This document shows positions 35,479 through 44,063 of a stretch of 64,000 nt of DNA, piece after piece. The stretch is from positions 1 through 64,000 of the forward strand of contig CAYMDH010000005.1 of assembly GCA_964389205.1 (NCBI GenBank), given 5' to 3'. Positions within the stretch are counted from its first letter, which is position 1; each line of letters starts with the position of its first letter. Origin of the DNA: Leptobacterium sp964389205 (lineage in GTDB: Bacteria; Bacteroidota; Bacteroidia; Flavobacteriales; Flavobacteriaceae). Made by a program: the position numbers and the translations under genes. The notes below the pieces were generated by a model. The model was not told the DNA's origin. It did no database searches and saw only the letters and a program-made list of their open reading frames with translations.

Positions 35479-36239
35479 TATTTTAGTGCTTCAACTTTTC
35501 CTATAAAGGTATCTATTGTTCTTCCTTCTTGTGTATCTGAAAAGTCATCTTTGATTCGTGTAAAAAAGGTCAGTGCTTTATCATTTTTATTCAACTCCAT
35601 AGCAGTAGTACCTGCTTTTAGTAAAAATCTAGGGGTTGTAAAATCATTTGTGCTATGAGAAATTGCTTTTTCATAATATTCTAATGCATCATCTAATTGA
35701 TTTAACTGCACAAAAGCATCTCCTAATCCTCCTTTTGCTAATGCACCTAATATTTCGTCATTAGATGAAAAGCTTTCTAAGTGTGAAACAGCTTCTTGAT
35801 ATTTATTCATATTCAAATAAGCCATCCCTGCGCTATATTTAGCAAGATTTGCCGCTTTTGTTCCGCCGTAATTATCAATAATATCTAAAAGACCGTATTT
35901 ACCTTCTCCTCCATTTAAAGCAAGATTGTAAAGTGAATCGTTGTCTGCAGAATTTACAGCTTGATCAAAATACTGTTGTGCAAAAAACAATTCATTAGAT
36001 GCCTCAGCTTCTTTTGGTCCTTGTATAAATTGATTATAACCAAGATATCCTAATATCCCTATTACAACAACTCCTATAATTCCTAAAATATATTTTTGAT
36101 TTCTGGCTACCCATTCTTCGGTTTTTGTAGCGCCTTCATCCAAAGTGCTAAAAACTTCCGCAGTAGCACTTTGATCTATATTAGATTCTTCTACTTTTGG
36201 ATTTGTTCGTTTACTCCCTCTTTTCTGATATGTTGCCAT
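35478..36239 (-). CDS. Membrane-anchored tetratricopeptide protein
   Basis: This protein has about 253 residues. A basic N-terminal tail (MATYQKRGSKRTNPKVEE) precedes one TM helix (about 48-68, ILGIIGVVVIGILGYLGYNQF) and a periplasmic TPR region (about 80-250) with paired helices such as AKYSAGMAYLNMNKYQEAVSHLE and GLGDAFVQLNQLDDALEYYEKA. The layout resembles YfgM/BepA-like assembly factors of the envelope. I chose ATG 36239; the longer TTG start at 36260 adds seven residues with no support. It shares the transcript with ribH. Confidence 0.85.
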   Translation of the reverse strand: MATYQKRGSKRTNPKVEESNIDQSATAEVFSTLDEGATKTEEWVARNQKYILGIIGVVVIGILGYLGYNQFIQGPKEAEASNELFFAQQYFDQAVNSADNDSLYNLALNGGEGKYGLLDIIDNYGGTKAANLAKYSAGMAYLNMNKYQEAVSHLESFSSNDEILGALAKGGLGDAFVQLNQLDDALEYYEKAISHSTNDFTTPRFLLKAGTTAMELNKNDKALTFFTRIKDDFSDTQEGRTIDTFIGKVEALK

Positions 36240-36369
36240 AATTCTTAATTTGTGCGGCAAAAATAAAGTTTTATTTGAAAAAGCAGGCCTAATTTATTTG
36301 ATAATTTTCAATATTTTACCATTATTTTGCATAAATTCTATAATTAATCTATCTATTTAGAACTCAGCA

Positions 36370-37449
36370 ATGTTTTTAAAAAAATTATCTCTTATTAACT
36401 ATAAAAATTTTTCCACTACATCATTCGAGTTTGATCGCAAAATAAATTGCTTTGTAGGAAATAATGGAATTGGCAAAACAAATATTTTAGATGCCATTTA
36501 TACGTTATCATTTGGTAAAAGTTATTTTAACCCAATAACCTCTCAAAATATAAAACACGGAGAAGATTTCTATGTAATTGATAGTGAATTTAATAAAGAA
36601 GGTCGTGAAGAGAAAATTATATGCAGTGCAAAAAAAGGACAGAAAAAAATTATAAAAAGGAATGCAAAAGTATATGATAAACTTTCAGACCACATTGGTT
36701 TTCTTCCTTTAGTGATCATTTCTCCTTCAGATCGAGATCTTATTATAGAAGGAAGTGAGACACGAAGAAAATTTATAGATAGTGTTATTTCTCAATCTAA
36801 TAAACCCTATTTAGGCAATTTAATTAATTACAACAAAATACTCGCGCAACGAAATTCGCTATTAAAATACTTCGCATTAAACAATACTTTTGATGAAGAT
36901 ACATTAGGTATTTACAATGAGCAATTGCATCAATTAGCCAGTCAAATATTTGAGGTGAGAAAAGAATTTATTGCTGCCTTTGTACCTATCTTTAAAGAAC
37001 GATATGCTGCTATTTCAGGTAATAAAGAGCCTGTAACATTAGAATATAGTAGCCATCTTTTTAATGGAGAGTTAAAAAATTTATTGATCCAAAATATTCA
37101 AAAAGATCGTGCTTTACAATATACAAGTGTTGGCATACATAAGGATGATTTGAATTTTAAAATTAATGGGTATCCTGTCAAAAAGTTTGGAAGTCAAGGA
37201 CAACAAAAATCTTTTTTGATAGCTTTAAAATTAGCTCAATTTGATTTCATAAAAACAATAGCAAAAGTAAGTCCTATTCTTTTACTCGATGACATTTTTG
37301 ATAAGCTGGATGAACAACGTGTAACACATATCATAAAAATGGTTGATAGTGAAGATTTTGGGCAATTATTTATAAGCGATACGCATGCAGATAGAACAGA
37401 AACTGTAATAAAAAAGACACATCAATCATATCAAATTTTTAAACTTTAA
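36370..37449 (+). CDS. recF: DNA replication and repair protein RecF
   Basis: RecF (359 residues) is an SMC-like ATPase that helps load RecA at gaps. GNNGIGKTN (about residues 29-37) is Walker A, the signature helix region is KKFGSQGQQKSFLIALKLAQ, and Walker B is ILLLDDIFDKLDEQR. The length fits. A near-consensus Bacteroidota promoter, TTG at 36298-36300 and TTATTTTG at 36322-36329, lies upstream. Two small genes follow within a few bases and are presumably cotranscribed. Confidence 0.95.
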   Translation: MFLKKLSLINYKNFSTTSFEFDRKINCFVGNNGIGKTNILDAIYTLSFGKSYFNPITSQNIKHGEDFYVIDSEFNKEGREEKIICSAKKGQKKIIKRNAKVYDKLSDHIGFLPLVIISPSDRDLIIEGSETRRKFIDSVISQSNKPYLGNLINYNKILAQRNSLLKYFALNNTFDEDTLGIYNEQLHQLASQIFEVRKEFIAAFVPIFKERYAAISGNKEPVTLEYSSHLFNGELKNLLIQNIQKDRALQYTSVGIHKDDLNFKINGYPVKKFGSQGQQKSFLIALKLAQFDFIKTIAKVSPILLLDDIFDKLDEQRVTHIIKMVDSEDFGQLFISDTHADRTETVIKKTHQSYQIFKL

Positions 37450-37451
37450 AA

Positions 37452-37874
37452 ATGAAGCATTTACTTTGGCCTTTTATCATTACTCTATTCTTTTTTTCTT
37501 GTAGTACTGATGGCGTAAAAAAAATTGAAAACCTAGAAGGATATTGGGAAATAGAAAAAGTTGTATTTCCTGATGGGAATTCTAAAGAATATACATTCAG
37601 TCAAAGTATTGATTTTTTTATGCTAGAAAATGATTCTATAGGATATCGCAAAAAGTTACAACCAAAATTGGATGGAACTTTTTTGGCTTCAGATGATGCA
37701 GAAAAATATATATTAAAAACTAGTCAAGAAGAAACAACTTTACATTATAAAAATGATTTATCTGAATGGACAGAAACTGTAGTAAAGTTAAATGAAAAAC
37801 AGTTGATTCTTATTAATCAGGATAATTTAAAGTACATTTACAAAAGGTTTGAAAAAATAAACATTGAAGAATAA
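37452..37874 (+). CDS. Small lipocalin-like lipoprotein
   Basis: This 140-residue protein has a lipoprotein signal (LFFFSC, Cys17). The body opens with NLEGYWEIEKVVFPDGNSKEY, the LxGxWxxxxx start seen in lipocalin-like domains of Bacteroidota, and continues as alternating strands. A role in binding a small hydrophobic compound is only a family-level guess. It lies 2 bp after recF and overlaps the DUF721 gene by one base. Confidence 0.72.
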   Translation: MKHLLWPFIITLFFFSCSTDGVKKIENLEGYWEIEKVVFPDGNSKEYTFSQSIDFFMLENDSIGYRKKLQPKLDGTFLASDDAEKYILKTSQEETTLHYKNDLSEWTETVVKLNEKQLILINQDNLKYIYKRFEKINIEE

Positions 37875-38170
37875 TGGCTCGTAGAAACAATGAAAATATC
37901 TCTATTGGTGAAGCAATAAAAGGCTTTATAAAAGACAATAAACTTCAGGCGGGGATGGATAAAATTGATGTACGAGATGCCTGGAGAAATTTAATGGGAA
38001 ATGGTGTCAATAATTATACTGCAGACATTCAATTAAAACAAACTACTTTATATGTTAACCTTACTTCTTCTGTTTTGCGAGAAGAGTTAAGTTATGGAAA
38101 AGAAAAAATAATACGCATGATTAATGAAGAACTAGGCAAAGAATTGGTTAAAAATCTAGTTTTAAGATAA
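37874..38170 (+). CDS. DUF721 protein
   Basis: This 98-residue protein has the DUF721 pattern: an N-terminal helix (ISIGEAIKGFIKDNKLQAGMDKIDVRDAWRNLMG) followed by a beta region with TLYVNLTSSVLREELSYGKEKIIRMINEELG. The family is often encoded next to recF and is thought to act with nucleic acids, without a settled function. A bidirectional terminator follows 20 bp after the stop. Confidence 0.82.
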   Translation: MARRNNENISIGEAIKGFIKDNKLQAGMDKIDVRDAWRNLMGNGVNNYTADIQLKQTTLYVNLTSSVLREELSYGKEKIIRMINEELGKELVKNLVLR

Positions 38171-38190
38171 AGCTCTAAAAAATATCAAAA

Positions 38191-38220
38191 AAAAAGCACT
38201 CTAAATTTAGAGTGCTTTTT
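38191..38220. terminator. Bidirectional intrinsic terminator
   Basis: This is a perfect 30-bp palindrome: AAAAAGCACTCTAAA followed by its reverse complement. It ends in T runs in both directions, and it serves both the recF-DUF721 transcript and ndk, which converge here. Confidence 0.9.
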
Positions 38221-38238
38221 TTATATGTTGTATTACTA

Positions 38239-38658
38239 CTAGAATATCTCTCTTCCAGAAAAGTGAAATGCGCCTTCAATTGCTGCATTTTCATCACTAT
38301 CTGAACCATGAACTGCATTTTCTCCCATTGAAGTTGCATATAATTTTCTGATAGTTCCTTCTGCTGCTTCTGCAGGGTTTGTAGCACCAATTAAAGCTCT
38401 AAAATCTTCCACTGCATTATCTTTTTCAAGTATCGCTGCCACAATTGGACCACGTGTCATGAACGTTACCAACTCTCCAAAAAATGGACGCTCTTTATGA
38501 ACCTCGTAAAAAGTTTCAGCATCTCTTTTGCTTAGTTGTGTATATTTTAATGCTACAATTTTAAATCCTGAAGCAGTTATTTTTTCTATTATTGCCCCTA
38601 TATGACCATTTTCTATAGCATCGGGCTTAAGCATTGTAAAAGTTCTGTTTGTTGCCAT
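38239..38658 (-). CDS. ndk: Nucleoside diphosphate kinase
   Basis: Ndk (139 residues) transfers the gamma phosphate between nucleoside triphosphates and diphosphates. The N-terminal RTFTMLKPDA, GPIVAAILEKDNAV, and the active-site NAVHGSDSDENAAIE with phospho-acceptor His117 are all present. The length is normal. It converges on DUF721 through a shared terminator, and a TATTTTTG box (minus strand of 38679-38686) is placed as its -7 element. Confidence 0.96.
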   Translation of the reverse strand: MATNRTFTMLKPDAIENGHIGAIIEKITASGFKIVALKYTQLSKRDAETFYEVHKERPFFGELVTFMTRGPIVAAILEKDNAVEDFRALIGATNPAEAAEGTIRKLYATSMGENAVHGSDSDENAAIEGAFHFSGREIF

Positions 38659-38678
38659 TTTATGTTAAAAATTTTGCG

Positions 38679-38686
38679 CAAAAATA
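38679..38686 (-). promoter_or_regulatory. Candidate -7 box for ndk
   Basis: On the minus strand this reads TATTTTTG, matching TAnnTTTG, 21 bp before the ndk start codon. A possible TTG lies about 23 bp further upstream. Confidence 0.4.
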
Positions 38687-38765
38687 AGATTTTTAAACTA
38701 ATTACATTTCAAAATAATACATAAATAGTTTTAGAATCAATTCGTATTAATTTTAATATGAAATT

Positions 38766-39791
38766 TTAATATGATTGTTTGATACTTTGATAGATTTCTC
38801 CTTCATTTCCATGCATTTCCATAAGCACTGTTTTATCTTCAAAATTAAACTTCAAAACTCCAAAACTAATTTGGTTTACTAATTTCCCAACACGGTATGG
38901 GTTTTCTTCTCCTTTATTAACCGTTGCAGAATGTGTAAGCCCACTTGAAGTAAAATCAATTAAAGGATATGATAAGCCTTCAACTTCTTTTTTAGAAAAA
39001 TCTGATATGTGACGATCTCCCGATAAAATAATTACACCTTTTGCTTTGCTCTTCACTACCAAATCTATAAATCGTTCTGTTTCATGCGGAAAATTACCCC
39101 ATGTTTCCCATCCGTGCTTATCAGACAATAACTGAATACTACTTACTACCAAGTTAAAATCTGCAGTAGAGTTATATAATTCTCGAGTTAACCATTTCCA
39201 TTGTGTATTTCCAAGAACAGAGCCTTTACCATATGCGTTAGGGGTATATCTTTTTTTTCCTTCTTTATTTTTTATAATACTTGTGCGATGATAACGAGTA
39301 TCCAATACAATTACCTTAATAGTTCCTTTATCTGTTTCATATATATGCGAAGCATAAATACCTTCTCTAGTTCTCCTTGCATCATTTGGAGATACGCCTA
39401 AAAAATCTAAAAATAACTGTTCGCTTTCTCTTTTCTTATGAAACTCTATTCCTCCATCATTTAGGCCATAATCATGATCATCCCATGTACCAATAATCGT
39501 TGCTGTAGTCATTAACTCCTTATATCCTACTACAGATAATTGTTTTTGATAATCGATTTTCATTTTATTCATATTATCAGTATCTGAATATATATTATCT
39601 CCTCCCCATATCCATAAATTGGGTTTTTGCTTTAATATATCGTCCCATAACTTATTCTCAACAGTTGCTTTATTACAGGATCCAAAAGCAATTCTAAATT
39701 CAGTATTATGTTTAATAGTGTCTTTTTGAGCAAAGGAAAAAGCTGTGAAAAAAGAAAATAAAAAGAAGAAATAATTAGTCTTTATTATCAT
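38766..39791 (-). CDS. PhoD-like metallophosphoesterase, exported
   Basis: This 341-residue protein has a signal peptide (to about residue 20, SFAQ). It shows the alkaline phosphatase D pattern: FRIAFGSCNK, IWGGDNIYSD, TWDDHDYGLNDGG, VLDTRYHRTS, ILSGDRHISDF and DFTSSGLTH. The Asp/His/Asn metal ligands are in place. In the family it is a Ca/Fe-dependent phosphodiesterase and monoesterase for phosphate scavenging. It is alone on the minus strand, divergent from nrnA. No phosphate-control site was recognised. Confidence 0.88.
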   Translation of the reverse strand: MIIKTNYFFFLFSFFTAFSFAQKDTIKHNTEFRIAFGSCNKATVENKLWDDILKQKPNLWIWGGDNIYSDTDNMNKMKIDYQKQLSVVGYKELMTTATIIGTWDDHDYGLNDGGIEFHKKRESEQLFLDFLGVSPNDARRTREGIYASHIYETDKGTIKVIVLDTRYHRTSIIKNKEGKKRYTPNAYGKGSVLGNTQWKWLTRELYNSTADFNLVVSSIQLLSDKHGWETWGNFPHETERFIDLVVKSKAKGVIILSGDRHISDFSKKEVEGLSYPLIDFTSSGLTHSATVNKGEENPYRVGKLVNQISFGVLKFNFEDKTVLMEMHGNEGEIYQSIKQSY

Positions 39792-39873
39792 GACAATAAG
39801 GATTGTTAAGTTTAGTGTAAATGTACTGCATCTAAAATTAATTCTAAGTTATAAAATTGTATCTTAGCCGCTA

Positions 39874-40890
39874 ATGAAAATGAACGATATACATAAATTA
39901 AAAGAGGAATTATCATCTTCAAAAAAAATTGTCATTATACCTCACAAAAACCCTGACGGGGATGCCATTGGAAGCACATTAGGTCTTTATCATTATTTAA
40001 AAAAACTAGATCAAGATGCTGTGGTAATAGCGCCAAATGATTATCCTGAATTTTTAAAATGGATGCCTGGAGAAGAAACTATTATAAAGTTTGATACAGA
40101 TACAGCATTGGCCAATTCTAAAATAAAAGAAGCAGATTTAATTTTCACGTTAGATTTTAATTCTTTACATCGAATTGATGAGATGAAAACATCTCTAGAA
40201 AATGTAAAAGCCACTTTTGCCATGATAGATCATCATCAACAACCTGATGATTATGCTACCTATATGTATTCTGACGTTACAATGAGTTCTACTTGTCAAA
40301 TGGTATACCATTTTATAGATCAAATGGAGCATTTGGATATCATAGACAAGAATATTGCTACCTGCTTATATGCTGGTATATTGACTGATACTGGAGGCGC
40401 TTTTCGTTTTCCCTCTACCACGAGTACGACCCATAGAGTAGTTGCCAATTTAATTGATAAAGGAGCCGAAAACGCAGCTATTCATAATGCACTTTTTGAT
40501 ACTAGAACCATTAGTAGACTACATCTTTTAGGATGTGCTCTAAAAAATTTAGTGGTTTTAGAAGAGTTGAATACTGCTTACATCACGCTAACTAAAGAAG
40601 AACAAAACACCTATTATTTTAAAAAGGGAGATACAGAAGGTTTTGTAGATTATGGTTTGTCATTAAAAGGCATAAAAGTGGCTGTAATTTTTATTGAGAA
40701 TCTTGCAGAAGAATATATTAAAATATCTTTCAGATCTAAAGGTTATTTTTCTGTAAATGAATTTGCTCGCACTTATTTTAATGGTGGAGGCCATACCAAT
40801 GCTGCTGGAGGAAGAAGCGACAGATCTATGGAAGCTACTACTCAATATTTTAAAGAAGTACTAACAAAATATAAACCCCAACTTCAATAA
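39874..40890 (+). CDS. nrnA: DHH-family phosphoesterase, NrnA-type
   Basis: This 338-residue protein has the DHH motifs IPHKNPDGDAIGSTLGL, TLDFNS, MIDHHQQPDDYA (the DHH signature) and ADTGG-like LTDTGGAFRF, then a DHHA1 domain with the closing GGGHTNAAGG. NrnA enzymes degrade nanoRNAs and can also remove the 3' phosphate from pAp. It is 2 bp before gldI in the same direction. The assignment to NrnA over other DHH enzymes rests on length and domain order. Confidence 0.88.
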   Translation: MKMNDIHKLKEELSSSKKIVIIPHKNPDGDAIGSTLGLYHYLKKLDQDAVVIAPNDYPEFLKWMPGEETIIKFDTDTALANSKIKEADLIFTLDFNSLHRIDEMKTSLENVKATFAMIDHHQQPDDYATYMYSDVTMSSTCQMVYHFIDQMEHLDIIDKNIATCLYAGILTDTGGAFRFPSTTSTTHRVVANLIDKGAENAAIHNALFDTRTISRLHLLGCALKNLVVLEELNTAYITLTKEEQNTYYFKKGDTEGFVDYGLSLKGIKVAVIFIENLAEEYIKISFRSKGYFSVNEFARTYFNGGGHTNAAGGRSDRSMEATTQYFKEVLTKYKPQLQ

Positions 40891-40891
40891 T

Positions 40892-41437
40892 ATGAAATAC
40901 ATAGCATATAGCCTATTTATAATAGCAATAACCGTTAGTTGTGGTACGCCTGAGGCTAGAAGACCTGTATCTGTTAAAACAGGGTCTTTTTTTAAACAAT
41001 CTGTAGATCGTAGTAAGCAATTATTGATTGCAGAAGAAAATTTAATAAATACAATTATAGAAAAAGATACTATCAATACTTATTATTCATCTCCAAACGG
41101 ATATTCGTATTATTATAATATTAAAAATGAAACTGCAAGTTATTACCCAAAAACAGATGATCTTATAAAAATATCATACGATATTAGAAATATGGATAAT
41201 ACTGTTATTTATTCTAATGAAGAAATCGGTGTTCAAACCTTAAAAGTAGATAAGGTTGAACTATTTCCTGGCTTGCGTACTGCTATTAAATTATTGAATA
41301 AAGGCGAAACAATTACTTTCTTATTTCCATCAGCCATGGCTCATGGATATCATGGAGATAATGACAAAATTGGAGTTAACGTACCTATAATAAGTACTGT
41401 TAGTTTACTAGATATTATAGAAACTTCTGAAAATTAA
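40892..41437 (+). CDS. gldI: Gliding motility lipoprotein GldI (FKBP-like)
   Basis: This 181-residue lipoprotein (lipobox ending at Cys17, TVSC) has a C-terminal FKBP-type prolyl isomerase domain (about 80-180) including VELFPGLRTAIKLLNKGETITFLFPSAMAHGYHGDNDKIG and VPIISTVSLLDI. It matches GldI of the flavobacterial gliding apparatus, where it is thought to help folding of the motility and type IX secretion proteins. A second, larger isomerase gene follows 28 bp downstream. Confidence 0.88.
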   Translation: MKYIAYSLFIIAITVSCGTPEARRPVSVKTGSFFKQSVDRSKQLLIAEENLINTIIEKDTINTYYSSPNGYSYYYNIKNETASYYPKTDDLIKISYDIRNMDNTVIYSNEEIGVQTLKVDKVELFPGLRTAIKLLNKGETITFLFPSAMAHGYHGDNDKIGVNVPIISTVSLLDIIETSEN

Positions 41438-41465
41438 AAACTATTAAAATAATTAATTACAAAAA

Positions 41466-42605
41466 ATGAAACGATTAAAATTTTTGCCACTCTTCTTACT
41501 TATAACTATAATAGGTTGTAAATCAGGAAATAATAAAGATTTAGGTGATGGTGTATTTGCCAATATACAAACTAATAAAGGTGATATAATTGTTAAATTA
41601 GAACATGAAGCAACACCTGTTACCGTTGCTAATTTTGTATGTTTATCTGAAGGTAATAACCCTTTTGTATCTGAAGATTTAAAAGATAAAAAATATTATG
41701 ATGGTATTATATTTCATAGAGTAATTAAAGGCTTTATGATTCAAGGAGGAGACCCAACTGGTACAGGTAGTGGAAGTCCTGGTTATAAATTTGAAGATGA
41801 AATAGTAGATAGCCTGGTACATGATGGTCCTGGAATACTTTCTATGGCAAATGCAGGGCCTAATACAAATGGAAGTCAATTTTTTATTACACATGCGCCT
41901 ACTCCTTTTCTAAATGGTAAACATGCTGTTTTTGGAAAAGTTGTAGAAGGATTAGAAGTGGTAGATTCTATCGCTAATGTTGAAACAGTACCACAAGATA
42001 AACCAGCTACTGATGTAGTGATGAATTCTGTTAAGATTATTCGTAACGGGAAAGAAGCCAAAGATTTTGATGCTGTAAAGATCATGAACGATTATTTTGA
42101 AAATTTAGCGGTTCGAGAAGAAGAAAGAAAGAAATTAGAAGAAGGAAGGCAAGCTATTGCAGTAGAAACAGTAGGAAAGTTAGTAGAAAAGTTTGCTGAA
42201 CATAAAAAGAAAACAACAAAACTTCCTTCAGGATTAGAGTTATTTTATATTAAAAAAGGTAATGGCGAAAAACCCAAAATAGGGAATAAAGCATTAGTTA
42301 ATTATGCAGGATATTTTGAAGACGGGCGTTTATTTGATAGTAATATCAGAGAAGTTGAAGAATCTCATAATAAACTAAATTCAATAAAGGTTGAAAGAGG
42401 GTTTTATACTCCTTTTCCTATGGATTATAGTCCTGACAATCAATTAGTCGCTGGATTTAGAGAAGCTTTATTAAGCATGAGAGTTGGAGACAAAGTACGT
42501 GCTTTTGTTCCTTCTCATTTAGGATATGGATCTACGGGGCTTGGCAAGGTAATTCCCCCAAATACAAATTTGGTATTTGATATTGAGATAACTGGAATTG
42601 AATAA
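41466..42605 (+). CDS. Cyclophilin-FKBP fusion peptidyl-prolyl isomerase
   Basis: This 379-residue lipoprotein (Cys18, IIGC) carries two unrelated isomerase folds in one chain. A cyclophilin domain spans about residues 32-195 (FHRVIKGFMIQGGDPTGTGSG, NGSQFFITHAP, HAVFGKVVEG). A helical linker rich in Glu and Lys spans about 200-255. An FKBP domain spans about 265-379 (ALVNYAGYFEDGRLFDSN, SMRVGDKVRAFVPSHLGYG, IPPNTNLVFDIEI). Such dual immunophilins are known from flavobacteria and protists. It lies behind gldI and may serve outer-membrane or periplasmic protein folding. Confidence 0.93.
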   Translation: MKRLKFLPLFLLITIIGCKSGNNKDLGDGVFANIQTNKGDIIVKLEHEATPVTVANFVCLSEGNNPFVSEDLKDKKYYDGIIFHRVIKGFMIQGGDPTGTGSGSPGYKFEDEIVDSLVHDGPGILSMANAGPNTNGSQFFITHAPTPFLNGKHAVFGKVVEGLEVVDSIANVETVPQDKPATDVVMNSVKIIRNGKEAKDFDAVKIMNDYFENLAVREEERKKLEEGRQAIAVETVGKLVEKFAEHKKKTTKLPSGLELFYIKKGNGEKPKIGNKALVNYAGYFEDGRLFDSNIREVEESHNKLNSIKVERGFYTPFPMDYSPDNQLVAGFREALLSMRVGDKVRAFVPSHLGYGSTGLGKVIPPNTNLVFDIEITGIE

Positions 42606-42653
42606 GCTATTATTTAAAAAACTGACTAGTCCTAAAATTAAATATTTTAAAAT

Positions 42654-42923
42654 CTAAAGTATATCACAAGGGTCTACTGTACCATTAGGTAGTGAAGGCC
42701 CTGGTACAGTAATGGTAGTCCCTTCTGGGCAACTAACAGGGCCAAGCGTCTGTGAATCACAAAATCCCAAAGGATTTGTACCACTTATGCAAGTTTTATC
42801 TTCTAAAATAGTCACTTCGAGACAAGTATCATACAATGTTCCACCTGTAATTTGAGCTGGTTTCAAATTTGAAATCTTTTGTTTCTTTAACTTCAATTTA
42901 GAACTAAATACTTTTTTCTTCAT
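42654..42923 (-). CDS. Leader-bearing Cys peptide (lanthipeptide-like), orphan
   Basis: This precursor has 89 residues. KLKLKKQKISNLKP matches the LxLxKxxIxxL leader of the three peptides at 15.4-18.2 kb, and QITGG (residues 24-28) is a good double-glycine cut site. The predicted core has five Cys (DTC, KTC, GFC, VSC, DPC) with many Thr, Ser, Pro and Gly. It stands alone 24 kb from the other three. Its start codon is embedded in a 12-bp inverted repeat. No modifying enzyme or exporter is near. The family resemblance is visible; maturation is inference. Confidence 0.72.
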   Translation of the reverse strand: MKKKVFSSKLKLKKQKISNLKPAQITGGTLYDTCLEVTILEDKTCISGTNPLGFCDSQTLGPVSCPEGTTITVPGPSLPNGTVDPCDIL

Positions 42924-42954
42924 AATTATATAATTTTAAGGTTTATATAATTAT
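42922..42954. promoter_or_regulatory. Inverted repeat over the precursor start codon
   Basis: ATAATTATATAA (42922-42933) and TTATATAATTAT (42943-42954) are perfect complements separated by 9 bases. In the minus-strand mRNA the stem would include part of the start codon and the upstream ribosome-binding region. It could control translation of the peptide, though pure A/T stems are weak. Confidence 0.45.
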
Positions 42955-43311
42955 GTTCTTAGACTGTTGTGTCTTACCTGTTTATTAAATTTTTATTCTA
43001 TAATCATTAAAAAACTTGTTCGTTATATTTTTCTTTGAGAAAAAACTCGAATTGATGGTTTTTAAAATAATAGATTTCTGCCTGTGCAGGAATGACATAG
43101 AAGTTTTATTAAAAATCATAATAATCGACCTATTTAAAGTTTTTACTAGAAATCAAGAATGGTTTTGAGTAGTGGGCGTAGGGGCGTTTCGCGAACGAAG
43201 TGGCTCGAAATGCGGTAGTGAAAGACGATTCGTAGTATTTCAAAAAACTTTAAATTAGTCTTGATCTTTTGGTTCGTTTTGCATCAAGGCAAAATGAATA
43301 AAAAAATAAGT
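42955..43311. other. Gene-free stretch with a palindrome and GC-rich patch
   Basis: No gene is seen. At 43072-43098 there is a short palindromic unit (CTGC/GCAG arms within TTCTGCCTGTGCAGGAA, followed by TGACAT) of a type that is scattered in many bacterial genomes. At about 43165-43235 a GC-rich patch, including the near-palindrome CGTTTCGCGAACG, contrasts with its surroundings and may be a remnant of mobile DNA. Confidence 0.4.
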
Positions 43312-43481
43312 TTAATTCGCCACTTCACTAATACAACGAATTCTGTATAAGCGTATTTCGCCTTCTTCATAATCTCCGCCTAATTCTTCAATAGCCATCG
43401 ATACTTTATCATTTTCTACTCCTAAATGAAACGCTTCTTATTAACCTTCATCAAAAATCTCATTCAACCAATAATCTATGT
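43312..43481 (-). pseudogene. recQ C-terminal tail remnant
   Basis: Translated on the minus strand, this reads EAFHLGVENDKVSMAIEELG followed by GDYEEGEIRLYRIRCISEVAN and a stop, clearly the end of RecQ (which ends ...RLYRIRFISEVAN). Bases 43383-43417 match 44135-44169 at 33 of 35 positions. Further upstream an in-frame TAA (43438-43440) and small deletions break it. The DoxX-like gene lies between this remnant and the intact recQ. Confidence 0.88.
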
Positions 43482-43514
43482 GTTACAAATAACTCCATAA
43501 TTCGTCTAAAAGAT

Positions 43515-44051
43515 ATGGAACTAAAAAAAATAGCCGATACTAATACATTTGAACTAGCTGTTAGAATATTTACTGCGTTTTATGTTGCTATCTATGGACT
43601 GGCCAAACCACTTCAATTTTCAGGAGAAGCTTCTATTTATGAGAACATGTCTTTGTCAGAGTTAAGTGGAATGCAATTGATGTGGGCCTTTTTTGGTTAT
43701 ACTCTTACGTATCCTATTATTATTGGAATTATGCAACTAACTGCAGCTATTATGCTACTCTTTGAGCGCACTAAATTGATCGCTGCACTACTTTTGACAC
43801 CTATTTTTTTGAATATTATATTATTGGATATTTTATATGAAGTAAACAAAGGTGCGCTTTTAAATGCTATTGTTTTTCAATTGATCTTTATATTCATTAT
43901 AGTGCAGCAACGTAAAAAACTAATAACAGTATTTTCTAATTTAATGCTTGATAAGGTTGAATTTAATACTAAAAAAGAGCGAGTTTTTAAATTTATTTTA
44001 GCCTCTATTTTAGGAGTTATCTTGTTTTTTAGCTATCAATATGTAATTTAG
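43515..44051 (+). CDS. DoxX/MauE-like membrane protein
   Basis: This 178-residue protein has four TM segments (about 12-28, 50-68, 76-95 and 105-128), a hydrophilic loop and a fifth near the C-terminus (160-176). NTFELAVRIFTAFYVAIYGLAKPLQF resembles the opening of DoxX-type proteins. The function of most members is unknown. It is the only intact gene between a recQ tail remnant and recQ, with 12 bp to the recQ stop, so it may have been gained by recombination at recQ. Confidence 0.7.
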   Translation: MELKKIADTNTFELAVRIFTAFYVAIYGLAKPLQFSGEASIYENMSLSELSGMQLMWAFFGYTLTYPIIIGIMQLTAAIMLLFERTKLIAALLLTPIFLNIILLDILYEVNKGALLNAIVFQLIFIFIIVQQRKKLITVFSNLMLDKVEFNTKKERVFKFILASILGVILFFSYQYVI

Positions 44052-44063
44052 ATTCTAAAAGAG

